This document shows, one piece after another, positions 35,469-44,358 of a stretch of DNA of 64,000 bases. A program made the position numbers and the translations under genes. Position 1 is the first letter of the stretch. Each line of letters begins with the position of its first letter. The DNA lies in NCBI RefSeq assembly GCF_003112775.1, contig NZ_BFCH01000020.1, positions 1-64,000 on the forward strand, in the 5' to 3' direction. This DNA is from Mycobacterium montefiorense. Lineage in GTDB: Bacteria; Actinomycetota; Actinomycetes; Mycobacteriales; Mycobacteriaceae. Under the pieces are notes generated by a model. That model ran no database searches. It saw nothing but the letters and a program-made list of their open reading frames with translations, and was not told the DNA's origin.

Positions 35469-36197
35469 ATGATCGGTATCACGCAGGTCGAAGCCGTAAT
35501 GACCATCGAGTTGCAGCGTCCTGAGCGTCGCAACGCCCTGAACTCGCAGCTGGTCGAGGAGCTGCGGGAGGCGGTGCTGAAGGCCGCTGACGGATCCACC
35601 CGCGCGATCGTGCTGACCGGCCAGGGCACGGTGTTCTGCGCCGGTGCTGACCTGAGCGGCGACGCGTTCGCCGCCGACTACCCGGACCGGCTCATCGAAC
35701 TGCACAAGGCCCTGGACGCGGCTCCCATCACGGTGATCGGCGCCATCAACGGGCCGGCTATCGGCGCGGGCCTGCAGCTGGCCATGCAATGTGATCTGCG
35801 GGTCGTCGCCCCGGATGCGTTCTTCCAGTTTCCGACTTCGAAATACGGTCTTGCCCTTGACAACTGGAGCATCCGGCGGCTGTCGTCGCTGGTCGGTCAC
35901 GGCCGGGCCCGGGCGATGCTGCTGACCGCGGAGAAGCTGAGCGCCGAGACAGCGCTGCAGACCGGGATGGCCAACCGCCTTGGCACTCTCGAAGATGCGC
36001 AGGCCTGGGCGCAAGAGATCGCCGGACTGGCGCCGCTGGCGATCCAGCACGCCAAGCGGGTACTCAACGACGACGCCATCGAGGAGGCGGGGCCAGTGCA
36101 CAAGGAGCTTTTCGACAAGGCCTGGGGCAGTCAGGACGTCATCGAAGCGCAGGTCGCCCGGATAGAGAAGCGGGCGCCTAGGTTCCAGGGGGCCTGA
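35469..36197 (+). CDS. echA6: Enoyl-CoA hydratase-like protein EchA6
   Basis: Crotonase-fold protein (242 aa): RPERRNALNSQLVEEL, VFCAGADLSGD, INGPAIGAGLQLAMQCD (oxyanion hole), and C-terminal ALQTGMANRLG. The usual catalytic Glu pair is not clearly present, consistent with reports that M. tuberculosis EchA6 is a non-catalytic acyl-CoA carrier for mycolic acid precursors and a drug target; that is family knowledge. The ATG at 35469 is the family start (MIGITQVEAVMTIELQRPE); the long upstream open frame is an accD3 shadow. The next gene starts 5 bp after its stop. Confidence 0.93.
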   Translation: MIGITQVEAVMTIELQRPERRNALNSQLVEELREAVLKAADGSTRAIVLTGQGTVFCAGADLSGDAFAADYPDRLIELHKALDAAPITVIGAINGPAIGAGLQLAMQCDLRVVAPDAFFQFPTSKYGLALDNWSIRRLSSLVGHGRARAMLLTAEKLSAETALQTGMANRLGTLEDAQAWAQEIAGLAPLAIQHAKRVLNDDAIEEAGPVHKELFDKAWGSQDVIEAQVARIEKRAPRFQGA

Positions 36198-36202
36198 CGG
36201 TC

Positions 36203-37321
36203 ATGGTCCCCGCCGCGCTGCGCCTTGCCGCCGGCACAGTCACGCTCGCCGCAGGCGGGTGGATGTCGCGCGCGCTGCACGGCGCTCCGGCTGCACTCGG
36301 AGCCGACCCGTCGTCGATCCGGGCGGTGACGCAGCACTCGCCGAATGTCCGCGACGGCGTCTTCGCCAACCTCGAAGCCGCCTCGAATCCCAACTTGGAT
36401 CGCGAGCAGCTCGCACTGATTGCGAGGGAGTTCGTGGGTGCACGCGGCAGGGGCCGGCCGGCGGCGCCAATCCCGTTGGCGGCGCCCGGGGCGTTCGACG
36501 CCGACCCCGGCGGATTAGCCGTCAGCTGGCTGGGCCATTCCACTGCCCTGCTGGAGATCGACGGTTACCGGGTGCTTACCGATCCGGTGTGGAGTCAGCG
36601 CTGCTCGCCGTCGGACGTGATCGGACCGGAGCGCCTGCATCCGGCGCCACTGGAGCTCGAAGCGCTGCCTGCGATCGACGCCGTGGTGATCAGCCATGAC
36701 CACTACGACCACCTCGACATCGACACCGCCCTCGCACTCGCCCGCACTCAGCGGGCGCCGTTCTTCGTGCCGCTCGGCGTGGGCGCTCACCTGCGCGCGT
36801 GGGGCATACCCGGTCATCGCGTCGTCGAACTCGACTGGAATGAAACCGGTCACGTCGACGAACTGAGCCTGATTTGCCTGCCGGCACGGCACTTTTCGGG
36901 TCGCTTCCTGGACCGCAACACCACGCTGTGGGCATCGTGGGGAATCATCGGCCCCAGCCACCGCGCCTATTTCGGTGGGGACAGCGGCTACACGAAAAGC
37001 TACCAGCAGATCGGCGCCGATCACGGACCGTTCGATCTGACCCTGTTGCCCATCGGCGCCTACATCCCGGGACTGCCGGACGTGCACATGAATCCCGAGG
37101 AGGCGGTGCGAGCCCACCTGGATCTCACCGCCGCCGGATCCGGGCTGTTGGTGCCCATCCACTGGTGCACCTTCCGGCTGGCGCCGCACCCCTGGGCAGA
37201 ACCGGTGGAGCGGATGTTGGCGGCTGCGCAAGCCGCCGAAGTCATGGTCGCGGTTCCCGCGCCCGGACAACGCATTGACCCCGCCGGGCTCCTGCGATTC
37301 AACCCGTGGTGGCGGTTGTAG
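36203..37321 (+). CDS. Metallo-beta-lactamase-fold hydrolase (Rv0906-like, NAPE-PLD/UlaG-type)
   Basis: MBL-fold protein (372 aa). An N-terminal hydrophobic stretch and Ala-rich region (LRLAAGTVTLAAGGWMSRAL) may act as a signal or anchor. Metal motif SHDHYDHLD (HxHxDH) at about 168-176, further ligands in CLPARHFSG, FGGDSGY and VPIHWCTF. WLGHSTALLEIDG is the characteristic beta-strand entry of UlaG/NAPE-PLD relatives. Probably a phosphodiesterase or lactonase; substrate unknown. Operon with echA6 (5-bp gap); its 3' end overlaps the convergent Mug gene by 23 bp. Confidence 0.88.
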   Translation: MVPAALRLAAGTVTLAAGGWMSRALHGAPAALGADPSSIRAVTQHSPNVRDGVFANLEAASNPNLDREQLALIAREFVGARGRGRPAAPIPLAAPGAFDADPGGLAVSWLGHSTALLEIDGYRVLTDPVWSQRCSPSDVIGPERLHPAPLELEALPAIDAVVISHDHYDHLDIDTALALARTQRAPFFVPLGVGAHLRAWGIPGHRVVELDWNETGHVDELSLICLPARHFSGRFLDRNTTLWASWGIIGPSHRAYFGGDSGYTKSYQQIGADHGPFDLTLLPIGAYIPGLPDVHMNPEEAVRAHLDLTAAGSGLLVPIHWCTFRLAPHPWAEPVERMLAAAQAAEVMVAVPAPGQRIDPAGLLRFNPWWRL

Positions 37322-37832
37322 AACCGGATTCGCTAAGCGCACAGCGTAGTTCGGTGTAAGCGCTAACGAGATCGTTCAGCGTGAATCCTCTGTTGAGGCC
37401 GCTTGGATTGGGCAGCACCCATGCGGTGGTGTCGGCAAACCCGGGAGTGTAGGGGCCCCAACCGATTTTCGGTCGGCCGGTCATCGCTGCCAGGGCGCGT
37501 TTCCCGAGGAATCCGATCGCTCGCGGCGCGTAGCGGCGCATCTTCGCCTCGAATTCGGGTCGGGCCCGCCGGAACTCTTCCGTCGAGACATCGCTGGCCT
37601 GTCGAGTCGGCCGACTGACAACCGCGGTGATACCGCAGCCGTAGTCGAGTAGCCGGCGCTCATCTTCGGGCCGCAATCGCGTATCGGTAAATCCGGCCAG
37701 GTGCAGTACGGACCAAAAACGGTTGCTCCGGTTCGAGAAGTTATGGCCGTCGACGGCCGCGGTTGTCGCGGGGTTCATGCCGCAGAAGACGATGTCGAGA
37801 GCTGGGGCGAGGATGTCTGGTTCGTACGCCAT
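37299..37832 (-). CDS. mug: Mismatch-specific uracil/thymine DNA glycosylase (Mug/TDG family)
   Basis: DNA repair glycosylase (177 aa) that removes U or T mispaired with G. Motifs: FCGMNPATTA (catalytic Asn of the GINPG motif, here GMNPA), NRFWSVLHLAGFTD, LLDYGCGITAVVSRPTRQAS, IGFLGKRALAAMTG and VLPNPSGLNRGF (substrate loop). Start ATG at 37832 (MAYEPDIL); an extra 21 codons are open upstream but do not resemble the family. The last 23 bp overlap the convergent MBL gene. Gly-to-Ala in the motif's last position is a mild difference. Confidence 0.88.
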   Translation of the reverse strand: MAYEPDILAPALDIVFCGMNPATTAAVDGHNFSNRSNRFWSVLHLAGFTDTRLRPEDERRLLDYGCGITAVVSRPTRQASDVSTEEFRRARPEFEAKMRRYAPRAIGFLGKRALAAMTGRPKIGWGPYTPGFADTTAWVLPNPSGLNRGFTLNDLVSAYTELRCALSESGSTTATTG

Positions 37833-37876
37833 AATGCCGATACTCCCATCGGACCGGCACGCTAAAGTCTGCGGGC

Positions 37877-39463
37877 ATGACGAAACGCGCGGCACGTGCC
37901 GCTGTTGTGGTTATGGTGTTGCTCGCATTGGTCGGATGCGGATCTGGGCAACCCGTGTCGAGCCCGCCGCCGGCGTTGTCTGACGCGCCTCCCAACGAAG
38001 TGTCGGGTACCGACATTCCGCCCGGCCGCATCGACGAGGCCATTTCGAAGGTCGACGGCCTGATCAACGACCTGATGCACACCACCGGCGTTCCGGGCAT
38101 GTCCGTTGCCATTGTCCGCGGCGGAAAAGCGGTGTACGCCAAGGGCTTCGGCGTGAAGGATGCCAGTAAAGGCACCGGTCAAGACAACAAGGTCGACGCT
38201 GACACCGTTTTCCAGCTTGCTTCGGTGTCGAAATCGGTGGGAGCGACCGTGGTGGCACACGAGGTGACCAATAACGTCGTCACCTGGGACACGCCAGTGG
38301 CGGCCAAGCTGCCATGGTTCGCGCTGTCGGATCCCTACGTCACCGGTCACGTGACCGTCGCTGACATGTACTCGCACCGCTCCGGGCTGCCCGACCACGC
38401 CGGCGACAAACTGGAAGATCTCGGCTATGACCGCCGGCAGGTGCTGGAGCGGCTGAAATATCTACCGCTGGCGCCGTTTCGAAGCAGCTACGCCTACACC
38501 AACTTTGGCTTGACCGCGGCCGCCGAGGCGGTGGCGGCCGCGGCGGGCAAGTCCTGGGAGGACCTGTCCGACGAGGCGCTCTACCGGCCTCTGGGTATGG
38601 CGTCGACGAGTTCCAAGTACGCCGATTATCTGGCCAGGCCCAACCGTGCGGTGCTGCACGTCAAGGCCGGGGACAAGTGGGAGCCACGCTTCCAGCGCGA
38701 CGCCGACGCGCAGACGCCCGCCGGCGGAGTGAGCTCGTCGATCAACGACATGGCGCGCTGGCTCACGATGGTGATGGCCAACGGAACCTACAACGGACAG
38801 CAGATCACCTCGCCCGAGGCGTTGCTGTCCGCCATCACGCCGCAGGTGATCTCGATGCCCGCGTCATCGCCGAAAGCGCGAGCCGGCACCTATGGTCAAG
38901 GTTTCAACGCCACGGTGAGCTCGTCGGGGCGCACCGAGTACAGCCACTCCGGAGGCTTTTCGTCGGGCGCGGCGACCAACTTCGTGGTGATGCCGTCGGA
39001 GGATGTCGGCATTATCGCGCTGACCAATGGTGCACCGTATGGGATTCCGGAAGCGCTGACCGCGCAATTCATGGATCTCGTGCAGTACGGCCAAGTTCGG
39101 GAGAACTGGGTGAGTCTGTACAACCACGCGCTCGGTTGGATGAACAACCCGCAGGGCTCGCTGGTCGGCAAGCAGCCTCCGGCCAATCCCGCGCCGGCCA
39201 GACCGCTCACCGACTACCTCGGCGTCTACGCCAGCGATTACTGGGGTCCGGCAGTCGTGACCCAAAATAACGGGCAACTGCAGCTGGCATTGGGTCCGAA
39301 GAATCAGGCGTTCGCCCTGTCGCACTGGGATGGCGACACGTTCACCTTCTCGATAACGGACGAAAATGCACCTCCCGGAACGGTTTCCAAGGCTGTGTTT
39401 TCCCCGAACACACTGAATCTGGAGTATTACGACACCGACAAGCTGGGAACGTTCACCCGATGA
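37877..39463 (+). CDS. Serine beta-lactamase/esterase-fold lipoprotein (Rv0907-like)
   Basis: Exported serine hydrolase of the class C beta-lactamase/PBP fold (528 aa). Lipoprotein signal with lipobox LVGCGSG (Cys at about 21). Catalytic motifs: SVSK (SxxK), YTN (YxN) in SSYAYTNFG, and HSGG replacing KTG. TPAGGVSSSINDMARWL is typical of EstB-like and PBP4*-like members. A C-terminal beta-domain of about 100 residues (DYLGVYASDYWG) follows. It may be a penicillin-binding or esterase enzyme on the cell surface; I cannot decide. Coupled to ctpE by an ATGA overlap. Confidence 0.87.
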   Translation: MTKRAARAAVVVMVLLALVGCGSGQPVSSPPPALSDAPPNEVSGTDIPPGRIDEAISKVDGLINDLMHTTGVPGMSVAIVRGGKAVYAKGFGVKDASKGTGQDNKVDADTVFQLASVSKSVGATVVAHEVTNNVVTWDTPVAAKLPWFALSDPYVTGHVTVADMYSHRSGLPDHAGDKLEDLGYDRRQVLERLKYLPLAPFRSSYAYTNFGLTAAAEAVAAAAGKSWEDLSDEALYRPLGMASTSSKYADYLARPNRAVLHVKAGDKWEPRFQRDADAQTPAGGVSSSINDMARWLTMVMANGTYNGQQITSPEALLSAITPQVISMPASSPKARAGTYGQGFNATVSSSGRTEYSHSGGFSSGAATNFVVMPSEDVGIIALTNGAPYGIPEALTAQFMDLVQYGQVRENWVSLYNHALGWMNNPQGSLVGKQPPANPAPARPLTDYLGVYASDYWGPAVVTQNNGQLQLALGPKNQAFALSHWDGDTFTFSITDENAPPGTVSKAVFSPNTLNLEYYDTDKLGTFTR

Positions 39464-41853
39464 ACGGCGGGCTAACCGCCGCCGAGGTGGCGCAACGGGT
39501 AGCCGAAGGTAATACCAACGCGATTGCAGCCCGCGCCGCCCGCAGCACCGCGGACATCGTTCGCGCCAACGTCTTCACCCGGATCAACGCAATTCTGGGC
39601 GTGCTGCTGGCGATCGTGCTGGCGACCGGTTCGCTGATCAACGGGCTGTTCGGCCTACTCATCATCGCCAACAGCGTCATCGGGATGGTGCAGGAGATTC
39701 GGGCCAAGCGGACACTGGACGCCCTCGCGATCGTCGGACAGGCGAAACCTTTGGTGCGCAGGCAATCCGGGACTCACACGCTGTCGCCTAGCGAGGTGGT
39801 GCTCGACGACGTCATCGAGCTCGGCCCCGGCGATCAGATTGTGGTCGATGGCGAGGTTCTCGAGGAGGAGAACCTGGAGGTCGACGAATCGCTGCTGACC
39901 GGTGAGGCCGACCCGATCGGCAAGGATGCCGGTGACGTGGTCATGTCGGGCAGTTTCGTCGTCGCCGGCACCGGCGCCTACCGGGCCACCAAGGTTGGCC
40001 CGGCGGCCTACGCTGCCAAGCTCGCCGACGAGGCCAGCAAATTCACACTAGTGAAATCCGAACTGCGCAATGGCATTAACCGCATTCTGCAGTTCATCAC
40101 CTACCTGTTGGTGCCGGCCGGCCTGCTGACGATCTACACGCAGTTGTTCACCACGCATGCGGGGTGGCGGCAGTCGGTGCTGCGGACGGTGGGTGCGCTG
40201 GTGCCGATGGTGCCCGAAGGTCTGGTGCTGATGACATCGATCGCATTCGCGGTCGGTGTGATCAGGCTGGGGCAGCGTCGCTGCCTGGTGCAGGAATTGC
40301 CCGCGATCGAGGGGTTGGCTCGCGTGGACGTGGTCTGCGCCGACAAGACGGGCACCTTGACCGAAAACGGGATGCGGGTCTGCGATGTCGCCGAACTCGC
40401 CGCGCAGCAGTCGGCGGCCATCGCGGATGCGCTGGCCGCGCTGGCCGCGGCCGACTCGCGTCCCAACGCCAGCATGCAGGCGATCGCCGAAACCTTTGAC
40501 CAGCCGCCCAACTGGACAGCCACGGCCACAGCGCCTTTCAAGTCTGCGACCAAATGGAGCGGCGTATCCTACCGCGACCACGGCAACTGGGTCATCGGTG
40601 CGCCAGACGTGTTGCTCGACCCGGCTTCGGCGGCGGCTACGCAGGCCGAACGGATCGGGGCGCGGGGAATGCGGGTACTGCTGCTCGGCGCGGCCGAGGT
40701 AGCGATGGACGACCCCGGCGCGCCGGGTCGAGTTACGCCGGCCGCGCTGGTGGTGCTGGAACAGAAGGTGCGCCCGGACGCCCGCGAGACAGTGGAGTAT
40801 TTTGCCGCCCAAGATGTTTCGGTGAAGGTGATCTCCGGCGACAACGCGGTCTCAGTCGGTGCGGTGGCCGCCAATCTCGGGCTGCCCGGTGAGGCGCTGG
40901 ACGCACGCCAACTACCCACCGACCCCGGCGAACTTGCCGACACACTGGACGCCTACACCACCTTTGGCCGGGTGCGGCCCGATCAGAAACGCGCAATCGT
41001 GCACGCTTTGCAGGCGCACGGACATACCGTTGCGATGACGGGCGACGGCGTCAACGACGTGCTGGCCCTCAAGGACGCCGACATCGGCGTTGCGATGGGT
41101 GCCGGTAGCCCGGCGTCGCGTGCTGTAGCACAGATAGTGTTGCTGGACAACAAGTTTGCCACGCTCCCCTACGTCGTCGGCGAGGGTCGCAGAGTGATCG
41201 GCAACATCGAGCGGGTGGCCAACCTGTTTCTCACCAAAACGGTGTATTCGGTACTGCTCGCGTTGTTCGTGGGTATCGAGTGTCTGCTGTCTAAAACCCT
41301 GCGAGCAGATCCGCTGCTCTATCCGTTCCAGCCGATCCACGTCACGATCGCCGCGTGGTTCACCATCGGCATTCCGTCGTTCGTCTTGTCGCTGGCTCCC
41401 AACAACGAACGTGCTTATCCCGGCTTCGTCCGGCGTGTGCTGACCTCGGCGCTGCCGTCCGGATTGATCGTTGGCACCGCGACTTTCGTCTCCTACCTGG
41501 TGGCCTACCGGGGCCGCCATGCCACCTTCGCCGAACAGGACCAAGCGTCGACCGCCGCGCTGATCACGCTGCTGGTGACCGCGCTGTGGGTGCTCGCGGT
41601 GGTGGCGCGTCCCTACCAGTGGTGGCGGGTCGCGCTGGTGGCCACCTGCGGGCTGGCCTATGTCGCGATCTTCAGTGTCCCGCTGGCTCAGCAGAAGTTT
41701 CTGCTCGACCCGTCGAATCTGGTGGTCACTTCGACCGCGTTGGGGATCGGGGTGTTGGGCGCCGCGGCGGTCGAGGCGACGTGGTGGATCCGGGCCAGGA
41801 TGCTCGGGATCGAGCCGCGGTTGTGGCGGGCCGACCAGGCCGAAGCCGACTAG
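39460..41853 (+). CDS. ctpE: P-type cation ATPase CtpE
   Basis: P-type ATPase (797 aa) of the plasma membrane. Motifs: TGEADP actuator loop (about 147), phosphorylation site CADKTGTLTENG (Asp about residue 294), and hinge TGDGVNDVLALKDADIGVAMG (about 527-547). TM helices cluster near 45-75, 205-265 and 585-790. The ion-binding helix contains PMVPEGL. No N-terminal heavy-metal domain, in line with P2-type pumps. M. tuberculosis/M. smegmatis CtpE is reported to import calcium and affect the cell surface; applied here by family. Second gene of the lipoprotein-ctpE operon. Confidence 0.93.
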   Translation: MNGGLTAAEVAQRVAEGNTNAIAARAARSTADIVRANVFTRINAILGVLLAIVLATGSLINGLFGLLIIANSVIGMVQEIRAKRTLDALAIVGQAKPLVRRQSGTHTLSPSEVVLDDVIELGPGDQIVVDGEVLEEENLEVDESLLTGEADPIGKDAGDVVMSGSFVVAGTGAYRATKVGPAAYAAKLADEASKFTLVKSELRNGINRILQFITYLLVPAGLLTIYTQLFTTHAGWRQSVLRTVGALVPMVPEGLVLMTSIAFAVGVIRLGQRRCLVQELPAIEGLARVDVVCADKTGTLTENGMRVCDVAELAAQQSAAIADALAALAAADSRPNASMQAIAETFDQPPNWTATATAPFKSATKWSGVSYRDHGNWVIGAPDVLLDPASAAATQAERIGARGMRVLLLGAAEVAMDDPGAPGRVTPAALVVLEQKVRPDARETVEYFAAQDVSVKVISGDNAVSVGAVAANLGLPGEALDARQLPTDPGELADTLDAYTTFGRVRPDQKRAIVHALQAHGHTVAMTGDGVNDVLALKDADIGVAMGAGSPASRAVAQIVLLDNKFATLPYVVGEGRRVIGNIERVANLFLTKTVYSVLLALFVGIECLLSKTLRADPLLYPFQPIHVTIAAWFTIGIPSFVLSLAPNNERAYPGFVRRVLTSALPSGLIVGTATFVSYLVAYRGRHATFAEQDQASTAALITLLVTALWVLAVVARPYQWWRVALVATCGLAYVAIFSVPLAQQKFLLDPSNLVVTSTALGIGVLGAAAVEATWWIRARMLGIEPRLWRADQAEAD

Positions 41854-41906
41854 GGCGATGAGGATGGTCCTGACTCCGGCCAGTAGGGTTCTACCAGCAA
41901 AGAAGG

Positions 41907-41927
41907 ATCCCCGGCAGCCCCGGGGAT
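41907..41927. terminator. Strong hairpin between ctpE and the Rv0909-like gene
   Basis: ATCCCCGG (41907-41914) and CCGGGGAT (41920-41927) form perfect 8-bp arms around a 5-nt loop, 54 bp after the ctpE stop and 20 bp before the next start codon. No U-run follows. It could end the ctpE transcript or structure the 5' leader of the antitoxin-like gene. Confidence 0.5.
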
Positions 41928-41947
41928 TGGCGGGGAAGGGACAGCGC

Positions 41948-42136
41948 ATGGGATTCCTGGACAAGGCGAAGGACCTGTTGGCGCAGAACGCCGACAAGGT
42001 GGAGACGGCGATCGACAAGGCCGGCGAGTTCGTCGACGACAAGACGCAGGGCAAGTACTCCGACACCATCCACAAGGTGGCCGAAGAAGCCAAGAAGGCC
42101 GCTAACCCGGATGCCCCGGACGGCCAGCAGGGCTAG
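41948..42136 (+). CDS. Small antitoxin-like protein (Rv0909 family)
   Basis: Charged helical protein of 62 aa (MGFLDKAKDLLAQNADKVET, then KAGEFVDDKTQGKYSD). It matches the MT0933/Rv0909 antitoxin-like family. ATG at 41948 behind GGGGAAGGG. Only 3 bp separate its stop from the Rv0910-like gene, the pair having been catalogued in M. tuberculosis as a toxin-antitoxin candidate. The amphipathic repeat resembles CsbD/YtxH-type stress proteins as well, so the antitoxin role is tentative. Confidence 0.85.
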   Translation: MGFLDKAKDLLAQNADKVETAIDKAGEFVDDKTQGKYSDTIHKVAEEAKKAANPDAPDGQQG

Positions 42137-42139
42137 CGC

Positions 42140-42613
42140 ATGGCGAAACTGTCCGGATCGATCGACGTACCGCTGCCGCCGGACGAGGCCTGGAAGCACG
42201 CCTCCGATCTGTCCCGCTTCAAGGACTGGCTGAGCATCCACCGGGTGTGGCGCAGCAAGCTGCCCGACGACCTGCAAAAGGGCACGGTCATCGAGTCGAT
42301 CGTCGAGGTCAAGGGCATGCTCAATCGGATCAAGTGGACGATCGTGCATTACAAGCCGCCGGAAGGCATGACGCTCAACGGTGCCGGCGTCGGCGGCGTC
42401 AAGGTCAAGCTGATAGCCAAGGTCAAGCCGAAAGCCGACGGTTCGGTCGTCAGCTTTGACGTGCACCTCGGTGGCCCGGCGCTGTTCGGGCCGATCGGCA
42501 TGATCGTCGCGGCGGCGTTGAGAAGCGACATCGACGAATCCCTGGAAAGATTCGTCACCGTGTTCACCACTCCAGATCCCAACCGCAACGGAGATCGTGG
42601 CGTCGGCCGCTGA
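42140..42613 (+). CDS. SRPBCC-fold protein (Rv0910 family, proposed toxin)
   Basis: START/SRPBCC ligand-binding fold protein of 157 aa (GSIDVPLPPDEAWKHASDLSRF; final helix IDESLERFVTVF). The central GGVKVKLIAKVKPKADGS strands line the cavity. It is the partner of the Rv0909-like protein. A toxin role has been proposed in M. tuberculosis inventories, but the fold usually binds lipids or polyketides, so a lipid-related role beside the methyltransferase downstream is an equal possibility. The last 17 bp overlap that next gene. Confidence 0.85.
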   Translation: MAKLSGSIDVPLPPDEAWKHASDLSRFKDWLSIHRVWRSKLPDDLQKGTVIESIVEVKGMLNRIKWTIVHYKPPEGMTLNGAGVGGVKVKLIAKVKPKADGSVVSFDVHLGGPALFGPIGMIVAAALRSDIDESLERFVTVFTTPDPNRNGDRGVGR

Positions 42614-43841
42614 CCGCCTGGCGGACCTGCTTGCAACCACCGTCGGTCTCGAACTGCCGGTTCGGCTACGCGCCTGGGACGGAAGTGAGGCCGGCCCGCT
42701 AAACGAGCCAGAGGGTCCGGTTCTGATAGTCCGTTCCCGACGTGCATTGCGCCGATTGCTTTGGCGCCCAGGCGAACTAGGCTTGGCCCGCGCCTACGTG
42801 ACCGGTGATATCGACGTCGAGGGCGATCTGGCCGACGGCCTGCGCCGGGCCTGGCGGCTGACCCGCTCGCACCCCGTCGCCGCGTTCTCCGCGCGGGGCG
42901 CGATGGTGGCGGCGACGCGCGCGGCGCGGCTCGGGGCCATCGGAGGGCCGCCTGCAATCCCGGCCAGCGAAGCGCGGCTATCCGGACGGCGGCACAGCCG
43001 CCGACGCGATCGAGCGGTGATCGCCCATCACTACGACCTGTCCAACGACTTCTACCGGCTGCTGCTCGACGACCACATGGCTTACTCGGCGGCGTATTTC
43101 ACCGATGAAAGCCAATCACTGCACGACGCACAGACCGCGAAGCTGGATCTGATCTGCCGCAAACTCGAACTCGAACCGGGCATGCGGCTCCTCGATGTGG
43201 GCTGCGGCTGGGGATCGCTGATCCTGTACGCGGTGCGGCACTACGGCGTGCGCGCCACCGGCATCACGCTCTCGGGCCAGCAGCGCCAGTTCGTCGAAGA
43301 CCGGGCTGCCGAGCGCGGGCTGGCCGATAGCGTCGAGGTTCGGTTGCAGGATTACCGCGACTTCGGCAACGACCCGGAGTCGGCGGGGGTCTTTGATGCC
43401 GTCGCTTCCATCGAGATGGGCGAACACGTCGGCGAGCACTGGTATCCGGTCTACCTGCGGATCCTTGGCCGCGCGCTCAAACCCGGCGCGAAGCTGTTGC
43501 TGCAGCAGATGTCGCGTCGGGCCGACGCGGCGCCGGGCGGGGGAGCGTTCATCGAGGCCTACATCGCCGCCGACATGCACATGCGACCGCTCTGGCAGAC
43601 GTTGCGTTACCTGCAGGATGCGGACTTCGAGGTGGCATCCGTCCAGGCGATGCGCGAGCACTACGCCCGCACCGCGCAGTGCTGGATCGCGACGCTGGAA
43701 GAGCGCTTCGACGAGTTCGTGGACCTGCTGGGCGACGAGGTCGCCCGCGTCTGGCGGTTGTATCTGGCCGGCGGCATGCTGGCGTTCGAGGAAGGCCGGA
43801 TGGGCGTGGATCAGGTCCTCGCCGTCAAACCCGCCGGATGA
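42597..43841 (+). CDS. Cyclopropane-fatty-acid-synthase-like SAM methyltransferase
   Basis: SAM-dependent lipid methyltransferase (414 aa) of the CFA synthase/mycolic-acid-methyltransferase class. N-terminal region (about 1-130) with LARAYVTGDIDVEGDL as in CFA synthases. Catalytic domain with AHHYDLSNDFYRLLLDDHMAYS, SAM motif LLDVGCGWGSL, GITLSGQQ, the bicarbonate-site region IEMGEHVG and C-terminal YLAGGMLAFEEGRMG. It should add a methylene or methyl to unsaturated acyl chains. Not the UfaA1 type I remember. The GTG at 42597 overlaps the SRPBCC gene by 17 bp, giving a three-gene operon. Confidence 0.87.
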   Translation: MASAADRLADLLATTVGLELPVRLRAWDGSEAGPLNEPEGPVLIVRSRRALRRLLWRPGELGLARAYVTGDIDVEGDLADGLRRAWRLTRSHPVAAFSARGAMVAATRAARLGAIGGPPAIPASEARLSGRRHSRRRDRAVIAHHYDLSNDFYRLLLDDHMAYSAAYFTDESQSLHDAQTAKLDLICRKLELEPGMRLLDVGCGWGSLILYAVRHYGVRATGITLSGQQRQFVEDRAAERGLADSVEVRLQDYRDFGNDPESAGVFDAVASIEMGEHVGEHWYPVYLRILGRALKPGAKLLLQQMSRRADAAPGGGAFIEAYIAADMHMRPLWQTLRYLQDADFEVASVQAMREHYARTAQCWIATLEERFDEFVDLLGDEVARVWRLYLAGGMLAFEEGRMGVDQVLAVKPAG

Positions 43842-43919
43842 ACCGGCCGTGACCGTCGCACCCGCGGCGTAGCGCGTGGCGAGCGGCGGCCGGTCCGGCG
43901 CCCTATTAAGGTCGCACCC

Positions 43920-44354
43920 ATGACTCGCCGCCTGCGTCCCGGATGGCTGGTGGCGTTGTTTGCCCTGGTCGTTTCGGCCAGCGCCTGGTTGCCCTGGTTG
44001 ACGACGTCGGTCGGCGGCGGTGGCTGGGCCAGTGCGATCGGCGGCAAGCACGGCAGCCTGCAGCTTCCGCCGGGATTCGGCGCGGGCCAGCTCATTGTGC
44101 TGCTGTCCTCGGCCCTGTTGGTGACCGGGGCGATGGTGGGCCGTGGCTTGTCAGTGCGGCTTGCTTCGATTGCTGCGCTGATCATTTCGCTGCTCATCGC
44201 GGCGCTGGTGGCGTGGTACTACAAGCTCAATGTCAATCCGCCGGTGAATGCGGAGTACGGACTCTATGTCGGCGGGGTCGCCGCGGTCGGTGCGGTCGTG
44301 TGTTCGGTTGCGTCGCTGCTCGCCGCCATCGTCGCGGGTCGCTCCAGGCGGTGA
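43920..44354 (+). CDS. Four-helix membrane protein (Rv0912-like)
   Basis: Protein of 144 aa with four hydrophobic segments (about 9-27, 55-73, 80-100 and 114-138) and a Gly-rich loop after the first (SVGGGGWASAIGGKHGS). Short charged ends (MTRRLRPG, AGRSRR). Conserved in mycobacteria, function unknown. It lies 78 bp after the methyltransferase and is convergent with the VOC gene (4-bp gap). Confidence 0.8.
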   Translation: MTRRLRPGWLVALFALVVSASAWLPWLTTSVGGGGWASAIGGKHGSLQLPPGFGAGQLIVLLSSALLVTGAMVGRGLSVRLASIAALIISLLIAALVAWYYKLNVNPPVNAEYGLYVGGVAAVGAVVCSVASLLAAIVAGRSRR

Positions 44355-44358
44355 GACG

